Shown here: one piece after another, positions 9,895 through 18,968 of the stretch
How positions within the stretch are numbered: the first letter of the stretch is position 1
How the letters are laid out: each line of letters opens with the position of its first letter
NCBI GenBank assembly: GCA_030649335.1
Contig: JAUSLL010000018.1
Coordinates: 62,001 to 126,000, forward strand
Length of the DNA stretch: 64,000 nucleotides
Source of the DNA: Parvibaculum sp.
GTDB taxonomy: Bacteria; Pseudomonadota; Alphaproteobacteria; Parvibaculales; Parvibaculaceae
Reading direction: 5' to 3'
Notes under the pieces: model-generated
What the model was told of the DNA's origin: nothing
The model's database searches: none
The model's input: the letters and a program-made list of their open reading frames with translations, nothing else
Translations under genes and position numbers: made by a program

Positions 9895-10434
9895 TCAAAT
9901 CCGCTCAATTCCGGCAACCGCAGATGGCCCATCGGCTGCTTTGAGCCGGTTGAGTAGTTCCCCCACCGTCGCTCCGCCGACCGGATGACGCCATTCAGGC
10001 GCAACTTCAGCCAATGGAACCAACACGAATCCGCGCTTATCAATGCCCGGATGAGGTAAAGCGAGCGGCAACTTGAGGCCCGAGGCTTCCCTGCCCGCCC
10101 CATGTCCGGACGTGACGATTTGCCCCTCATAGTCCAACAAGTCGAGATCAAGCGTCCGGGGGGCCCAGCGTACATGCCGGACCCGACCGAACTGGGCCTC
10201 AAGACGGTGGAGGCTGGCCAAGAGGTCCGTCGCAGGCAGCGCTGCGGCCACGACAGCCACCGCGTTCACATAGGGCGGCTGCACATCATGGGCGACGGCG
10301 GGGGTGCGATAGAAGGACGAACAGCGAAGAACTGAAATGCCGAATGCAGGCATCAAATCCAATGCCGCCTGGAGCGTCGCGAGCGGCGGCCCCTCGACGG
10401 TCGGTAAATTAGCGCCCAATCCGATCAGGATCAT
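9895..10434 (-). CDS. folK: 2-amino-4-hydroxy-6-hydroxymethyldihydropteridine diphosphokinase
   Basis: HPPK: transfers pyrophosphate to the pterin in folate synthesis. It shows MILIGLGANLP at the start, SSFYRTPAV for pterin binding, and RWAPRTLDLDLLDYEG, the HPPK signature with metal-binding aspartates, then LPHPGIDKRGFVLVPLAEV. I use the ATG at 10432-10434; an upstream in-frame start would add 20 residues that do not fit the family. It is divergent from the NYN gene. Confidence 0.93.
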   Translation of the reverse strand: MILIGLGANLPTVEGPPLATLQAALDLMPAFGISVLRCSSFYRTPAVAHDVQPPYVNAVAVVAAALPATDLLASLHRLEAQFGRVRHVRWAPRTLDLDLLDYEGQIVTSGHGAGREASGLKLPLALPHPGIDKRGFVLVPLAEVAPEWRHPVGGATVGELLNRLKAADGPSAVAGIERI

Positions 10435-10574
10435 GTCGTAAGCCTTGTAAATTTTCCCGAACCGCTTGCGCGACCGTTTCAAATCCGCGCTCACTTCTAT
10501 AGCCTTGGGTGATTAAAGACGACAAGGTCGATTCAACGCCCGCACATTTGTAAAATTGCATAAGGCTTTTTCTC

Positions 10575-11198
10575 ATGAATTTTTACCCGCAAGAACGCGT
10601 CGCGCTTTTCATTGACGGTGCCAATCTCTATTCAGCAGCGCGTGGCTTCAATTTCGATATCGACTACCGCCGCCTGCTCGAATATTTCCGCGCCAAAGGC
10701 ACTTTGGTACGCGCCTATTATTACACCGCCCTTATCGAAGATCAGGACTACTCACCCTTACGACCGCTGATCGACTGGCTCGACTACAATGGCTATTCCG
10801 TTGTGACCAAGCCCGCCAAAGAATTCACCGACGCGCAAGGCCGCCGCCGCATCAAAGGCAATATGGACATCGAACTTGCCATCGACGCGATGGAGCTTGC
10901 ACCGAGCATCGACCATATCGTTCTCTTCTCCGGCGACGGTGACTTCCGTCGCATGGTTGATGCCATACAGCGCAAAGGCAAACGCGTTACTGTCATATCA
11001 ACGACGCGCTCGCATCCGCCGATGATCGCCGATGAGTTACGACGTCAAGCGGATCAGTTCATCGAGCTTGAAACATTGCGCAGCGTCATCACGCGTCCCC
11101 AGAACAATCAGCAAGCCGCAAAGGTCGCGCCTGCTGATGACGATGATGAATACGAATATGACGACGAGGACGAAGACGACGTTCCCGCACGCGCATGA
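10575..11198 (+). CDS. NYN domain (LabA/DUF88-like) protein
   Basis: Predicted PIN-like ribonuclease-fold protein. VALFIDGANLYSAARG holds the first conserved Asp, and GNMDIELAIDAME and LFSGDGDFRRMVDAIQRKGK give the further acidic residues of the NYN active site. Residues ~1-165 form the domain; the tail (about 175-207) is low-complexity and very acidic (runs of D and E). The stop overlaps the UDG start (ATGA), so the two proteins are co-translated. The family is linked to RNA processing in general; a substrate cannot be inferred. Confidence 0.88.
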   Translation: MNFYPQERVALFIDGANLYSAARGFNFDIDYRRLLEYFRAKGTLVRAYYYTALIEDQDYSPLRPLIDWLDYNGYSVVTKPAKEFTDAQGRRRIKGNMDIELAIDAMELAPSIDHIVLFSGDGDFRRMVDAIQRKGKRVTVISTTRSHPPMIADELRRQADQFIELETLRSVITRPQNNQQAAKVAPADDDDEYEYDDEDEDDVPARA

Positions 11199-11839
11199 TC
11201 ACCACAGCCGAAGCCCCGCATGATTGCCCGCTCTGCCCGCGCCTTGTCGCCTATCGCGAATCCAACATGCGGGCCCATCCCGATTGGTTCAACGGGCCCG
11301 CACCGTCGTTCGGCAGCGAGAATGCGCGACTGCTGATCGTCGGGCTCGCGCCCGGTGTGACAGGAGCAAACCGAACTGGTCGTCCGTTCACGGGCGACTT
11401 TGCAGGCGATCTCCTTTACTCAACAATTGAAAAATTCAAATTTTCCAAAGGCAAATTCGACGCGCGCCCCGACGACGGATTACAGCTCGTCGATGCGATG
11501 ATCACAAATGCTGTACGCTGCGTGCCACCGCAGAACAAGCCGACACCGCTGGAAGAACAAACCTGCCGACCTTATCTTGTGAACCGCATCAACGCGCTGC
11601 CAAACCTCAAAGTCATTCTCGCATTGGGCCGTATTGCGCATGACAATATTCTCTCGACCTTCGGTGCGACGAAGGCGCGAAATCCGTTCGGACATAAATC
11701 AAGTCACGAATTGAAACCCGGATTACGACTCTTCGATAGCTATCATTGCTCGCGCTACAACACGAATACGGGACGGCTCACGACAGAGATGTTTCATGCC
11801 GTATTCGCGGATATTCGAAAATATCTCGACCCGCAATAA
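11195..11839 (+). CDS. uracil-DNA glycosylase, type 5 (UdgB-like)
   Basis: Iron-sulfur uracil-DNA glycosylase that starts base excision repair of deaminated bases. Cysteines in CPLC (residues ~11-14) plus two later ones (RCVPP and TCRPY, about 110 and 125) can ligate the 4Fe-4S cluster. Motif 1 is GLAPGVTGANRTGRPFTGD and the late motif is SYHCSRYNTNTGR; motif 1 lacks the water-activating Asp/Glu of families 1 and 4, as expected for type 5. 214 residues. Coupled by ATGA to the NYN gene. Confidence 0.9.
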   Translation: MITTAEAPHDCPLCPRLVAYRESNMRAHPDWFNGPAPSFGSENARLLIVGLAPGVTGANRTGRPFTGDFAGDLLYSTIEKFKFSKGKFDARPDDGLQLVDAMITNAVRCVPPQNKPTPLEEQTCRPYLVNRINALPNLKVILALGRIAHDNILSTFGATKARNPFGHKSSHELKPGLRLFDSYHCSRYNTNTGRLTTEMFHAVFADIRKYLDPQ

Positions 11840-11859
11840 TCGGGGATTGAGGTGAATTC

Positions 11860-11955
11860 AGGCTCGAAATCAACTCGAATTCAGCTCGAAATTCCAGTCG
11901 TTTCCTGTCGAAATTCGAGTGTTTCCATGTCGAGGGTCTCGGTTTCTTCGAGCCT
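11860..11955. repeat. nested inverted repeat of TCGA-rich arms
   Basis: AGGCTCGAA (11860-11868) pairs with TTCGAGCCT (11947-11955), and inside it ACTCGAATT (11873-11881) pairs with AATTCGAGT (11912-11920). Further TCGAAAT units lie between. The stretch follows the UDG gene and is more AT-rich than its surroundings. It could form a large imperfect hairpin in DNA or RNA. No gene is visible in 11840-12191 apart from this and the REP-like repeat. Confidence 0.6.
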
Positions 11956-12070
11956 CGTGTGTGCCGGATTTCAAAAATGCGGGGAAATACATTTTTCTTG
12001 CGGGATAAGTCAGAATTTTGAATTTTCGGCGGGGATAGCGGCCCAAAAATAAAGTTTTGCCCGCTTCTTA

Positions 12071-12178
12071 GCCCTCTCCCGTTGGGAGAGGGCTGGGTGA
12101 GGGTCTTACGATGAACACAGCAAGTCCCTCACCCTCCGCTCACTGCGTTCGCTCCTCCCTCTCCCTGCGGGAGAGGCA
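12071..12178 (+). repeat. REP-like palindromic intergenic repeat, copy 1
   Basis: A ~108-bp element: a GCCCTCTCCC..GGGAGAGGGC hairpin, GGGTGAGGGTCTTAC, a short variable middle, CCCTCACCCTCCGCTCACTG, and a second CTCTCCCTGCGGGAGAG hairpin. The same element recurs in inverted orientation at 62727-62835. It lies between the UDG and sulfite-oxidase-like genes, which point towards each other, a typical REP location. Confidence 0.8.
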
Positions 12179-12191
12179 GTGACAATGCCCC

Positions 12192-12863
12192 TCAGCTATA
12201 CCGTTCTTCCGTCCACGGATCAGCTTCATTGTGATAGCCGCGCTCTTCCCAGAAACCCGGCTTGTCCACGGCGCTGAACTCGATGCGCCTGATCCATTTG
12301 GCACTTTTCCAGAAATACCATTGCGGCACGATGCCCCTGACCGGCCCGCCATGTTCACGCGTCAGCGGTTCGCCTTCCCAGCTATGGGCGAGGATCACGT
12401 CAGGTTCGTTGAAAACGTCGAGTTTGATGTTGGTTGTGTAGCCGTCATAGGAATGGAAAATGACGTGACGCGCGTCAGCGGTCGGCTTCACAAGGTCGAT
12501 AATGGTCTGCGAGGCCACACCGTCCCAGCGGTTGTCATACCGGCTCCATGTAGTCACACAATGAATGTCGCTAACATAACGCGTCTGAGGCAGTGCCATA
12601 AAGTCGGCAAGCGTCAATGTGACAGTGTTTTCAACCGCCCCTTCAATACGCAACCGCCATTTGTCTGCTGATACATCGGGTTGAGCGCCTAGATCCAGCA
12701 CCGGCCATTTATCGACCAAATGCTGACCGGGTGGCAAACGGTTTTCGTGACCGCGATCAACACGGCCCGTGATGTGACGACCGGCGGCGGCGGTTTTTTC
12801 TTTCGACGCTATGAGTTTGTCTTTGATCTTGCCGATCAGACCCGGCTTATCGTCGTCACTCAT
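12192..12863 (-). CDS. sulfite oxidase-like molybdopterin oxidoreductase
   Basis: Belongs to the oxidoreductase molybdopterin-binding (SUOX/YedY fold) family. The Mo-ligating cysteine is in DIHCVTTWSRYDNRWDGV; other conserved parts are LPPGQHLVDKWPVLDLG and REHGGPVRGIVPQWYFWKSA near the end. It has 223 residues, no heme domain, no dimerisation domain and no signal peptide, so it is probably a cytoplasmic single-domain member. GGAG precedes the ATG. The substrate is unknown; SUOX family members act on sulfite or on methionine sulfoxide, but nothing here decides. Confidence 0.85.
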   Translation of the reverse strand: MSDDDKPGLIGKIKDKLIASKEKTAAAGRHITGRVDRGHENRLPPGQHLVDKWPVLDLGAQPDVSADKWRLRIEGAVENTVTLTLADFMALPQTRYVSDIHCVTTWSRYDNRWDGVASQTIIDLVKPTADARHVIFHSYDGYTTNIKLDVFNEPDVILAHSWEGEPLTREHGGPVRGIVPQWYFWKSAKWIRRIEFSAVDKPGFWEERGYHNEADPWTEERYS

Positions 12864-12881
12864 ATTGTTCTCCAGAAGGAA

Positions 12882-13379
12882 TTAGCCCTTATCACGCATC
12901 AGACGCGCTTTGTCGCGCTGCCAATCGCGCTGCTTTTCCGTCTCGCGCTTGTCGGCCATCTTCTTACCCGCGGCCAAACCGATCTCGACCTTTACGCGGC
13001 CCTGATCGTTGAAATACATGCGCAGCGGCACCAGTGTCATGCCCTGACGTTGGATGGCCTGAGACAGTTTGTCGATCTCGCGCCGATGCAACAGCAATTT
13101 GCGCGGCCGCTTTGTCTCGTGATTGAACTGATGGGCCTGCATGTAGACAGGGATATAGGCATTGACGAGTACGATCTCGCCCTGCTTCGTCGCCTGCGCA
13201 TGAGCCTCCTTGAGGCTCCCCTGCCCGCCGCGCAGCGACTTCACTTCGGAGCCGCGCAACTCAATGCCTGCCTCAAACTTGTCGCCGATCGAATAGTTGA
13301 AAAACGCCTTCCGATTGTCAGCAATCAGAGTGCGTCCTTCTCCTAATTTCTTTTTGGCGCCGCCGCTTTTGGAAGACAT
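12882..13379 (-). CDS. smpB: SsrA-binding protein SmpB
   Basis: Binds tmRNA and delivers it to stalled ribosomes. The core has [40 protein letters not shown] and [15 protein letters not shown], and the basic C-terminal tail (about 135-165, [19 protein letters not shown]) enters the mRNA channel. 165 residues. It is 22 bp downstream of dapA. No tmRNA gene was seen in this window. Confidence 0.96.
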   Translation of the reverse strand: MSSKSGGAKKKLGEGRTLIADNRKAFFNYSIGDKFEAGIELRGSEVKSLRGGQGSLKEAHAQATKQGEIVLVNAYIPVYMQAHQFNHETKRPRKLLLHRREIDKLSQAIQRQGMTLVPLRMYFNDQGRVKVEIGLAAGKKMADKRETEKQRDWQRDKARLMRDKG

Positions 13380-13401
13380 GACCTCACAACCAGACTTTAA
13401 A

Positions 13402-14277
13402 TCAGTTCAGCAAACCGGCATGGCGCATCGCGTCGCGCACCTTGACCTGAGTTGCTTCGGTGGCCGGCAACATTGGCAGACGCAGCTCGTCGCGGCAAAG
13501 GCCGAGAAGATGCGCTGCATATTTGACCGGCGTCGGGTTCTGTTCAACGAACAGGGCATTGTGGAGCGGCATCAGGCGATCCTGAAGTTCCAGCGCCCGC
13601 GCGAAATCACCCTTAAGGGTCGCGGTCTGGAATTCGGCGCAAAGCTTCGGCGCGACATTGGCAGTCACCGAAATTGAGCCGACGCCGCCGTGTGCGTTGA
13701 AGCCGAGCGAAGTCGCGTCTTCACCTGAGAGCTGAATGAAATCCGGCCCGATCAGATGGCGCTGCATGCTGGTCCGCGCGAGGTTCGAGGTCGCATCCTT
13801 GACGCCGACGACATTCTTGAGGGCCGCAATGCGAACCATTGTCTCGACACTGATATCAACGACCGTGCGCCCGGGAATATTATAGAGAATGATCGGCAGG
13901 TCCACGGCGTCGCTGATCGCCTTGAAATGCTGGTACTGACCTTCCTGCGTGGGACGATTGTAGTAACCCGTCACGCTGAGGACGGCGTCAGCACCCGCTT
14001 CCTTGGCAAACTTGGTCAAGGCAATAGCTTCAAGCGTGTTGTTGGAACCCGCACCCGCGATCACCGGCACGCGCTTGCGCGTCACCTCGATGCAAATCCC
14101 GATGACACGGCGATGCTCTTCATGGCTCAGCGTCGGCGACTCGCCCGTGGTGCCGACGGGCACAAGCCCGTGGCTGCCTTCGGCGATCTGCCACTCAACC
14201 AGTTTGGCGAACGCGTCCTCATCAACCTTTCCATCCCGAAACGGTGTGATAAGAGCGACGAACGAACCCTTGAACAT
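13402..14277 (-). CDS. dapA: 4-hydroxy-tetrahydrodipicolinate synthase
   Basis: First committed step of lysine/diaminopimelate synthesis: condenses pyruvate with aspartate semialdehyde. A 291-residue TIM barrel with [17 protein letters not shown], the catalytic Tyr in [12 protein letters not shown], and the Schiff-base Lys in [15 protein letters not shown] lies just upstream of the ATG. A GC-rich hairpin followed by TTTT sits in the short leader at about 14293-14322, but I see no recognisable riboswitch. Confidence 0.95.
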   Translation of the reverse strand: MFKGSFVALITPFRDGKVDEDAFAKLVEWQIAEGSHGLVPVGTTGESPTLSHEEHRRVIGICIEVTRKRVPVIAGAGSNNTLEAIALTKFAKEAGADAVLSVTGYYNRPTQEGQYQHFKAISDAVDLPIILYNIPGRTVVDISVETMVRIAALKNVVGVKDATSNLARTSMQRHLIGPDFIQLSGEDATSLGFNAHGGVGSISVTANVAPKLCAEFQTATLKGDFARALELQDRLMPLHNALFVEQNPTPVKYAAHLLGLCRDELRLPMLPATEATQVKVRDAMRHAGLLN

Positions 14278-14442
14278 TTTTTAAAGCTCCAAAAGCCGCC
14301 AAAACCGGCGGGCGGCGCGCAAGATAACCATTCAACTCCGCAGCGGCAAGGAAACAGACCCTGCGCCGCCCAATTCTTGTGCTATGCCAGCACTCTAGCC
14401 ACGCTTGTTAGCATGTTGGTAGTCTCAAGCGAGCAATATCTG

Positions 14443-16839
14443 ATGGCCGGGCTTGTCCGGCTGACCTTTGGGAATGGATCAATTCAATTGCCGGACCAGT
14501 CCAGTGTCACCCTTCTGCCCCCCTCTCTGGCGCGCCGCCGCGCGCGGGCGGCATCCGGCTTAACGACGGCCCTTGCAACAATTCTTGCCGGGGCGCTGGT
14601 CATGGGCCTGCCTGCACCGCTCGCCACCGGTGCGGCCCAAGGCGCGGAAACGAGCCAGCCCAAGCCCGTCGCCAAACCCGTGGTCAAGAAGAAGGCCGAT
14701 TCGAAAAAGGCCGAAAAGAAGAAGCAGGCAGCGGCTAAGCCTCAGCCCAGAAAGACCGAGCCGGTTACCTCCGCTTTGCTGTCCAAATCCGACATCGACG
14801 CGCTCACGGACGCGCTCAACGAGGCCGATCGCAAGAACTGGCCGCAGGCCATGCGCCACCGCTTGCGCCTTTCCGACTCTGCGGCAGCCAAATTCGTCCT
14901 CTGGTACAAGCTGATCACCAAGGACTCAGGCGCGACGCTTGCCGAAATCGTCCAGTTTCGCGAACAAAACCCCGACTGGCCGCGCATGGGCCTGATGAAG
15001 CAACGCGCTGAAGAGGCCGTGCTCGCCTATCCCATGAGCCAGCAGGACCTCATCACCTGGTTCAGCGCCAACCCGCCGATGACCGGCGAAGGCAAATTGC
15101 GCTTTGGCAAAACGCTGATTGCAGCGGGACAGACCAAAGAAGGCAAAGCACTGATCCAGCAAGCCTGGGCCGAGGACGACTTCTCAACGGGTCGCCAGCG
15201 CGAGATTGTTGCCGCATACGGGAGCTACCTCACACCGGCTGTCCACAAGGCACGCCTTGACCGCCTGCTGTGGGACCGCAGCACAGCAGACGCACGCTAT
15301 ACCGCCGGCCTCATCGGAAGCCACGCAAAGTCACTCGCTGAAGCCCGCATCAGGCTGATGACGCGCTCCAGCGCCGCACCGGCGGCTGTCGCCAGCGTGC
15401 CAAGCAACCTCAAGAATGATGCCGGATTGCTATTTGACCGTATCCGCTATGAGCGCAAGACGGGCAATGACAATGCAACCGTGCCTTTGATCCTCACGGC
15501 CCCCGGCCTGCCGCACCAGATGGTCAATCCCGATGCTTGGTGGCTTGAGCGGAGGATCGCTGCCCGCGTCGCCATGAACAACGGGCAATATGCCGACGCC
15601 TATAGCATCGTCTCACAACACGGGATGAAGGATGGCTCGGACTTCGCCGACGCCGAATTCATGTCCGGCTGGATCGCGCTCCAATATCTCAACAAGCCGA
15701 AGGAAGCACTCGTCCACTTCCTGAAACTCAAGAACGCTGTCTCCACCCCGATCAGCACGGCACGCGCCGACTATTGGGCGGGCCGCGCAGCATCAGCAAG
15801 CGGCGACAAGCAGAACGCCGAAGTCTATTACCGCCTCGCCTCCAACAACCCGACAACCTTTTACGGCCAGCTTGGCAGCGCCGCCCTGTCGCGCATGAAG
15901 GGCAAGGAAGCACGGCTCGATCTGCCACGCGAACCCAAGCCGAACGCTGAACAGAAGACGAGTTTCAAACGACAGGAACTCATCCGTGTTGCTCAAATTC
16001 TGCATGACTTTGATCGCAACGTTCAGACATGGAGCTTCATGCTCCACCTCGCCGATACATTGGCGACGCCGCAGGAGCTTGTGCAGCTCTCCGATCTCGC
16101 ACTGTCATTCGGTGATCGCAAACTCTCGCTGCGCATTGCCAAGACCGCGTCCCAGAGAAATATTCTCCTTCCCGAACGCGCATACCCCGTGGCCTATATG
16201 CCTGCCTTCACCGCCAAAGGCCCGCCGGCAGAAAAAGCACTCGTGTTCGGACTATCGCGTCAGGAAAGCGAATTCGACCCGCAGGCCCAAAGCCCTGTCG
16301 GCGCACGCGGCCTAATGCAGCTCATGCCGAACACGGCACGCATGGTCGCGCGGCAGATTGATGTGCCTTACTCCAGAGACCGGTTGACCAGTGACCCGGC
16401 CTACAACGCCATGCTGGGCTCAGCCCATTTGGGCGATCTCATTCAGGGATACAGCGGCTCCTACATCATGAGTGTCGCCGCCTATAACGCTGGCTCCTCA
16501 CGCGTCAGCCAATGGCAGGACCAGTTCGGCGATCCGCGTTCGACCGCCGTTGATCCGATTGACTGGATTGAAAACATTCCGTTTTCCGAGACACGCAACT
16601 ATGTCCAGCGCGTGATGGAAAATACCGAAGTGTACCGCACAAGACTGAGTGGCTCGGCCCAACCCATTCGCATCACTGACGATATCCAGCGCAATACAGG
16701 TGCGGTCATTTCAACGCCCGTGCCTGTCTCAGGCATGATCCCGCTCGCATCGCCACTGGCCCCTGCCGCAATTATGACGCCTGTGGTAGAAGACGACGAG
16801 CCATCCGCATTGAAAAAGCGACCACAAGCCAAACCATGA
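14443..16839 (+). CDS. slt: soluble lytic murein transglycosylase
   Basis: Cleaves the MurNAc-GlcNAc bond of peptidoglycan to form 1,6-anhydro ends. The C-terminal SLT domain (last ~190 residues) has the catalytic Glu in FGLSRQESEFDPQAQSPVGA, then GARGLMQLMPNTARM and SVAAYNAGSSRV. The long middle is helical, as in the ring-shaped Slt70 superhelix. A hydrophobic export segment (ALATILAGALVMGLPAPLA) follows an Arg-rich stretch, and after it comes a Lys/Ala-rich linker. I chose ATG 14443; ATG 14413 would add ten residues. About 798 residues. ATGA overlap with the next gene. Confidence 0.9.
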   Translation: MAGLVRLTFGNGSIQLPDQSSVTLLPPSLARRRARAASGLTTALATILAGALVMGLPAPLATGAAQGAETSQPKPVAKPVVKKKADSKKAEKKKQAAAKPQPRKTEPVTSALLSKSDIDALTDALNEADRKNWPQAMRHRLRLSDSAAAKFVLWYKLITKDSGATLAEIVQFREQNPDWPRMGLMKQRAEEAVLAYPMSQQDLITWFSANPPMTGEGKLRFGKTLIAAGQTKEGKALIQQAWAEDDFSTGRQREIVAAYGSYLTPAVHKARLDRLLWDRSTADARYTAGLIGSHAKSLAEARIRLMTRSSAAPAAVASVPSNLKNDAGLLFDRIRYERKTGNDNATVPLILTAPGLPHQMVNPDAWWLERRIAARVAMNNGQYADAYSIVSQHGMKDGSDFADAEFMSGWIALQYLNKPKEALVHFLKLKNAVSTPISTARADYWAGRAASASGDKQNAEVYYRLASNNPTTFYGQLGSAALSRMKGKEARLDLPREPKPNAEQKTSFKRQELIRVAQILHDFDRNVQTWSFMLHLADTLATPQELVQLSDLALSFGDRKLSLRIAKTASQRNILLPERAYPVAYMPAFTAKGPPAEKALVFGLSRQESEFDPQAQSPVGARGLMQLMPNTARMVARQIDVPYSRDRLTSDPAYNAMLGSAHLGDLIQGYSGSYIMSVAAYNAGSSRVSQWQDQFGDPRSTAVDPIDWIENIPFSETRNYVQRVMENTEVYRTRLSGSAQPIRITDDIQRNTGAVISTPVPVSGMIPLASPLAPAAIMTPVVEDDEPSALKKRPQAKP

Positions 16840-17723
16840 CGAAGCCTAAGCCGAAACCCGCCGAGCCTGTGCGTGAAATTTTCTACACCTCGCAGGACGG
16901 GCTGCGCCTCTTTGCGCGCGACTACGGCAACCGTCTGTCGCGCCTCACACCGGTCATCTGCCTGCCGGGGCTCACACGCAATTCCAAGGATTTCGAGGCG
17001 CTCGCCAAACATCTCTCAGCAACACGGCGCGTGCTTTGCCCCGACCTGCGCGGTCGCGGCCGTTCGCAATATTGCGACAACTGGGCGGACTACACGCCAC
17101 AGAACGAGATGCTCGATATTTTCGATCTGATGGCATCGGTCAGTATCCGCCACGCCATTTTCATCGGCACATCACGCGGTGGCATCATCACCATGCTCAT
17201 GGCGGCGCAAAGACCAAATGTGGTGCGCGGCGCGATCCTCAATGACATCGGTCCAAAAGTCGAAATGGATGGGCTGAAGCGCATCGCCACCTATGCCGGC
17301 GTCATGGAAACACCGGCAAGCTGGACCGAGGCCGCTTTCAAACTCCGCATGATGAACGAGCGCGAGTTTCCGACGCTGAGCAGTGACGACTGGTACGATC
17401 AGGCACGCCGCACATATGCAGAAGAAGCAGGCGCGCCCAAGATGGACTACGACACGAAAATCGGCATCGGGTTGCGAAAGGGTCTGGAGGCGACAAGTGG
17501 ACCGGCACCAGATATGTGGCCGCAGTTCAAGGCACTTGGCCATGTGCCTGCCCTCGTCATACGCGGCGAGAATTCCGATATTCTCAGCGCCAAGACGGTC
17601 GCCCGCATGGCCAGGGAACATCAAAACCTTGCGCAGGTGACCGTGAAAGACCGCGGCCATGTCCCCTTCCTCGACGAGCCCGAAGCCATGGCGGCGATAG
17701 ATGCGTTCCTCGGCTCATTCTAA
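16836..17723 (+). CDS. alpha/beta-fold hydrolase
   Basis: Cytoplasmic hydrolase of the alpha/beta superfamily, 295 residues. The oxyanion region is VICLPGLTRNSKDFEALA, the nucleophile elbow is FIGTSRGG (Ser in G-x-S-x-G), the acid is likely in RGENSDILS, and the catalytic His is in DRGHVPFLDEP near the end. Its start overlaps the slt stop (ATGA), so it is co-expressed with slt. The substrate is unknown. The 3' end overlaps the convergent methyltransferase gene by 4 bp. Confidence 0.88.
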   Translation: MTKPKPKPAEPVREIFYTSQDGLRLFARDYGNRLSRLTPVICLPGLTRNSKDFEALAKHLSATRRVLCPDLRGRGRSQYCDNWADYTPQNEMLDIFDLMASVSIRHAIFIGTSRGGIITMLMAAQRPNVVRGAILNDIGPKVEMDGLKRIATYAGVMETPASWTEAAFKLRMMNEREFPTLSSDDWYDQARRTYAEEAGAPKMDYDTKIGIGLRKGLEATSGPAPDMWPQFKALGHVPALVIRGENSDILSAKTVARMAREHQNLAQVTVKDRGHVPFLDEPEAMAAIDAFLGSF

Positions 17724-18436
17724 CCCCGCCTGACGCGCAGCATTTTTGTGGCGCCGATCTGGAATTCAAAATCGACCGGCACAAGCTCTGCGTCGTGACC
17801 GTCTGCTTCCAGCGCCCGCATCACCACCGGCAAATGGCTTGAGGGCCGTCCGTCGAGGTTGATCAGGGGGAAGACGCGCACCTCGCCCGCAATGCGCAAT
17901 GCCTCGCGCATCGACGCCAGATGAAACGCGCCATCAAGCTCGTCGCCATAGAGAAACAACAAATGCGAGATGAGCGCGACATCGAAAGAACCGTCGCCGC
18001 ACGGCAATTGCGGCAAAGCACCGGCGATATAGCGAGACGCACCATGCATTGCAAAGTCGGCGAGGAAAAGCTCAAGCGCCGCACGACGACGCTGATGCAC
18101 GAGCGGCTCCGACCCGTAGAACGCCCAGTTGAAGCGATAGGACGCGGCCCGCATACCCTCGCGCATCGCCTTGGCCGTGTTTTCAAACTGTGACGCAATC
18201 GCCTGACCATCAAAGGCATAGATCGGATCAACCGCCGTCACGCTGAAGCCCCGTGCGGGCGCCTCCGCCGCAAATGATGATGGTCCGCCGCCGATATCAA
18301 GAAGCCTTGTTCCGACCGGCAAATCGGTCAGCGCAAAATAAGCGTCGTACTCATCAAGTCGTCGCCCCCACGGCGCGATGCCATCAAGGTCGAATTCCTT
18401 GTGGTGCCGCGGTAGGAACGTTTGTGTCTCTGTCAT
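17720..18436 (-). CDS. class I SAM-dependent methyltransferase
   Basis: 238 residues with a Rossmann SAM-binding motif I TRLLDIGGGPSSFAAEA (about 44-60), the acidic end of strand 2 in VTAVDPIYAF, and motif IV-like FDVALISHLLFLYGDELDG. The family is broad and the substrate cannot be told. GGAG lies upstream of the ATG on the minus strand. A terminator-type hairpin lies 68 nt upstream in its leader, so expression may be attenuated. Confidence 0.82.
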   Translation of the reverse strand: MTETQTFLPRHHKEFDLDGIAPWGRRLDEYDAYFALTDLPVGTRLLDIGGGPSSFAAEAPARGFSVTAVDPIYAFDGQAIASQFENTAKAMREGMRAASYRFNWAFYGSEPLVHQRRRAALELFLADFAMHGASRYIAGALPQLPCGDGSFDVALISHLLFLYGDELDGAFHLASMREALRIAGEVRVFPLINLDGRPSSHLPVVMRALEADGHDAELVPVDFEFQIGATKMLRVRRG

Positions 18437-18503
18437 TTTCTTCTCCGTTCAAATAGCCGGAGACCGCCCATGCCGGAGACGCGCTGTTTTCTGATCGGGA
18501 CAC

Positions 18504-18531
18504 AAAAAAGCCGCCTCCAAAACGGGGCGGC
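18504..18531 (-). terminator. terminator-type hairpin in methyltransferase leader
   Basis: On the minus strand GCCGCC (18531-18526) and GGCGGC (18515-18510) form a short GC stem around a 10-nt loop, followed directly by six T (18509-18504). Because the nearest minus-strand gene begins 68 nt further on at 18436, the hairpin either ends an unseen short transcript from 18532-18968 or acts as an attenuator for the methyltransferase. Confidence 0.6.
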
Positions 18532-18968
18532 CAAACCGGAAAGTCGATATGCGACATCGTTGGGCCACCCGTCAGGTGGTCCACCACATGCCAAACATGC
18601 CGGACTTCGTTGTCATCAGTCTGATCCTCATCTCAGGCACATCCTGAGGATGCGGAAATTACGCCAATCCGACGCGTCTGCCAAGAAGGCTGCGACACAT
18701 GGTCTGACGCGGATGGGGGCAGACGGCAAAAAGCAACGGAAATGCTATCAATACGCATCGAATTCAGTGGTTTAGCCCGCAATATGTGGGTATTTCCATA
18801 CCAGAAGGATATTCCCCGACGGGATATCACAACCTGAACGTTATATTGCGATGCGGTGCACTTTTGTTGGCCGCGTGATGGCATTATATCCTGCGGGACC
18901 GTGCAGCCCCCCTGCAGCACCCCCGGTTCGGCCCCCATGCCAAACTCTACTTTTGCCCGGAGCACTCC
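18532..18968. other. intergenic region without recognised gene
   Basis: About 440 bp between the minus-strand methyltransferase and the plus-strand efflux genes. Short open frames exist but none has a ribosome site or family resemblance. It must hold divergent promoters; a small RNA on the minus strand ending at the 18504-18531 hairpin is possible. I saw no TetR-type operator palindrome clear enough to report. Confidence 0.4.

Noticed and set aside
12065-12180. CRISPR-like repeat or insertion-sequence end
   Set aside because: There is a single palindromic unit, no spacers and no transposase; a REP-like repeat explains it.
14283-14330. Lysine riboswitch before dapA
   Set aside because: The leader is too short and only one GC hairpin is seen; none of the conserved lysine-aptamer segments is present.
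13756-14442. Open frame extending the lytic transglycosylase N-terminus by over 200 residues
   Set aside because: It is antisense to dapA and lacks a signal sequence or family match; the real protein begins at 14413 or 14443.
18532-18600. Possible SAM-II or other SAM riboswitch before a methyltransferase
   Set aside because: The leader lacks the conserved SAM-II pseudoknot elements I know; only a terminator hairpin is clear.
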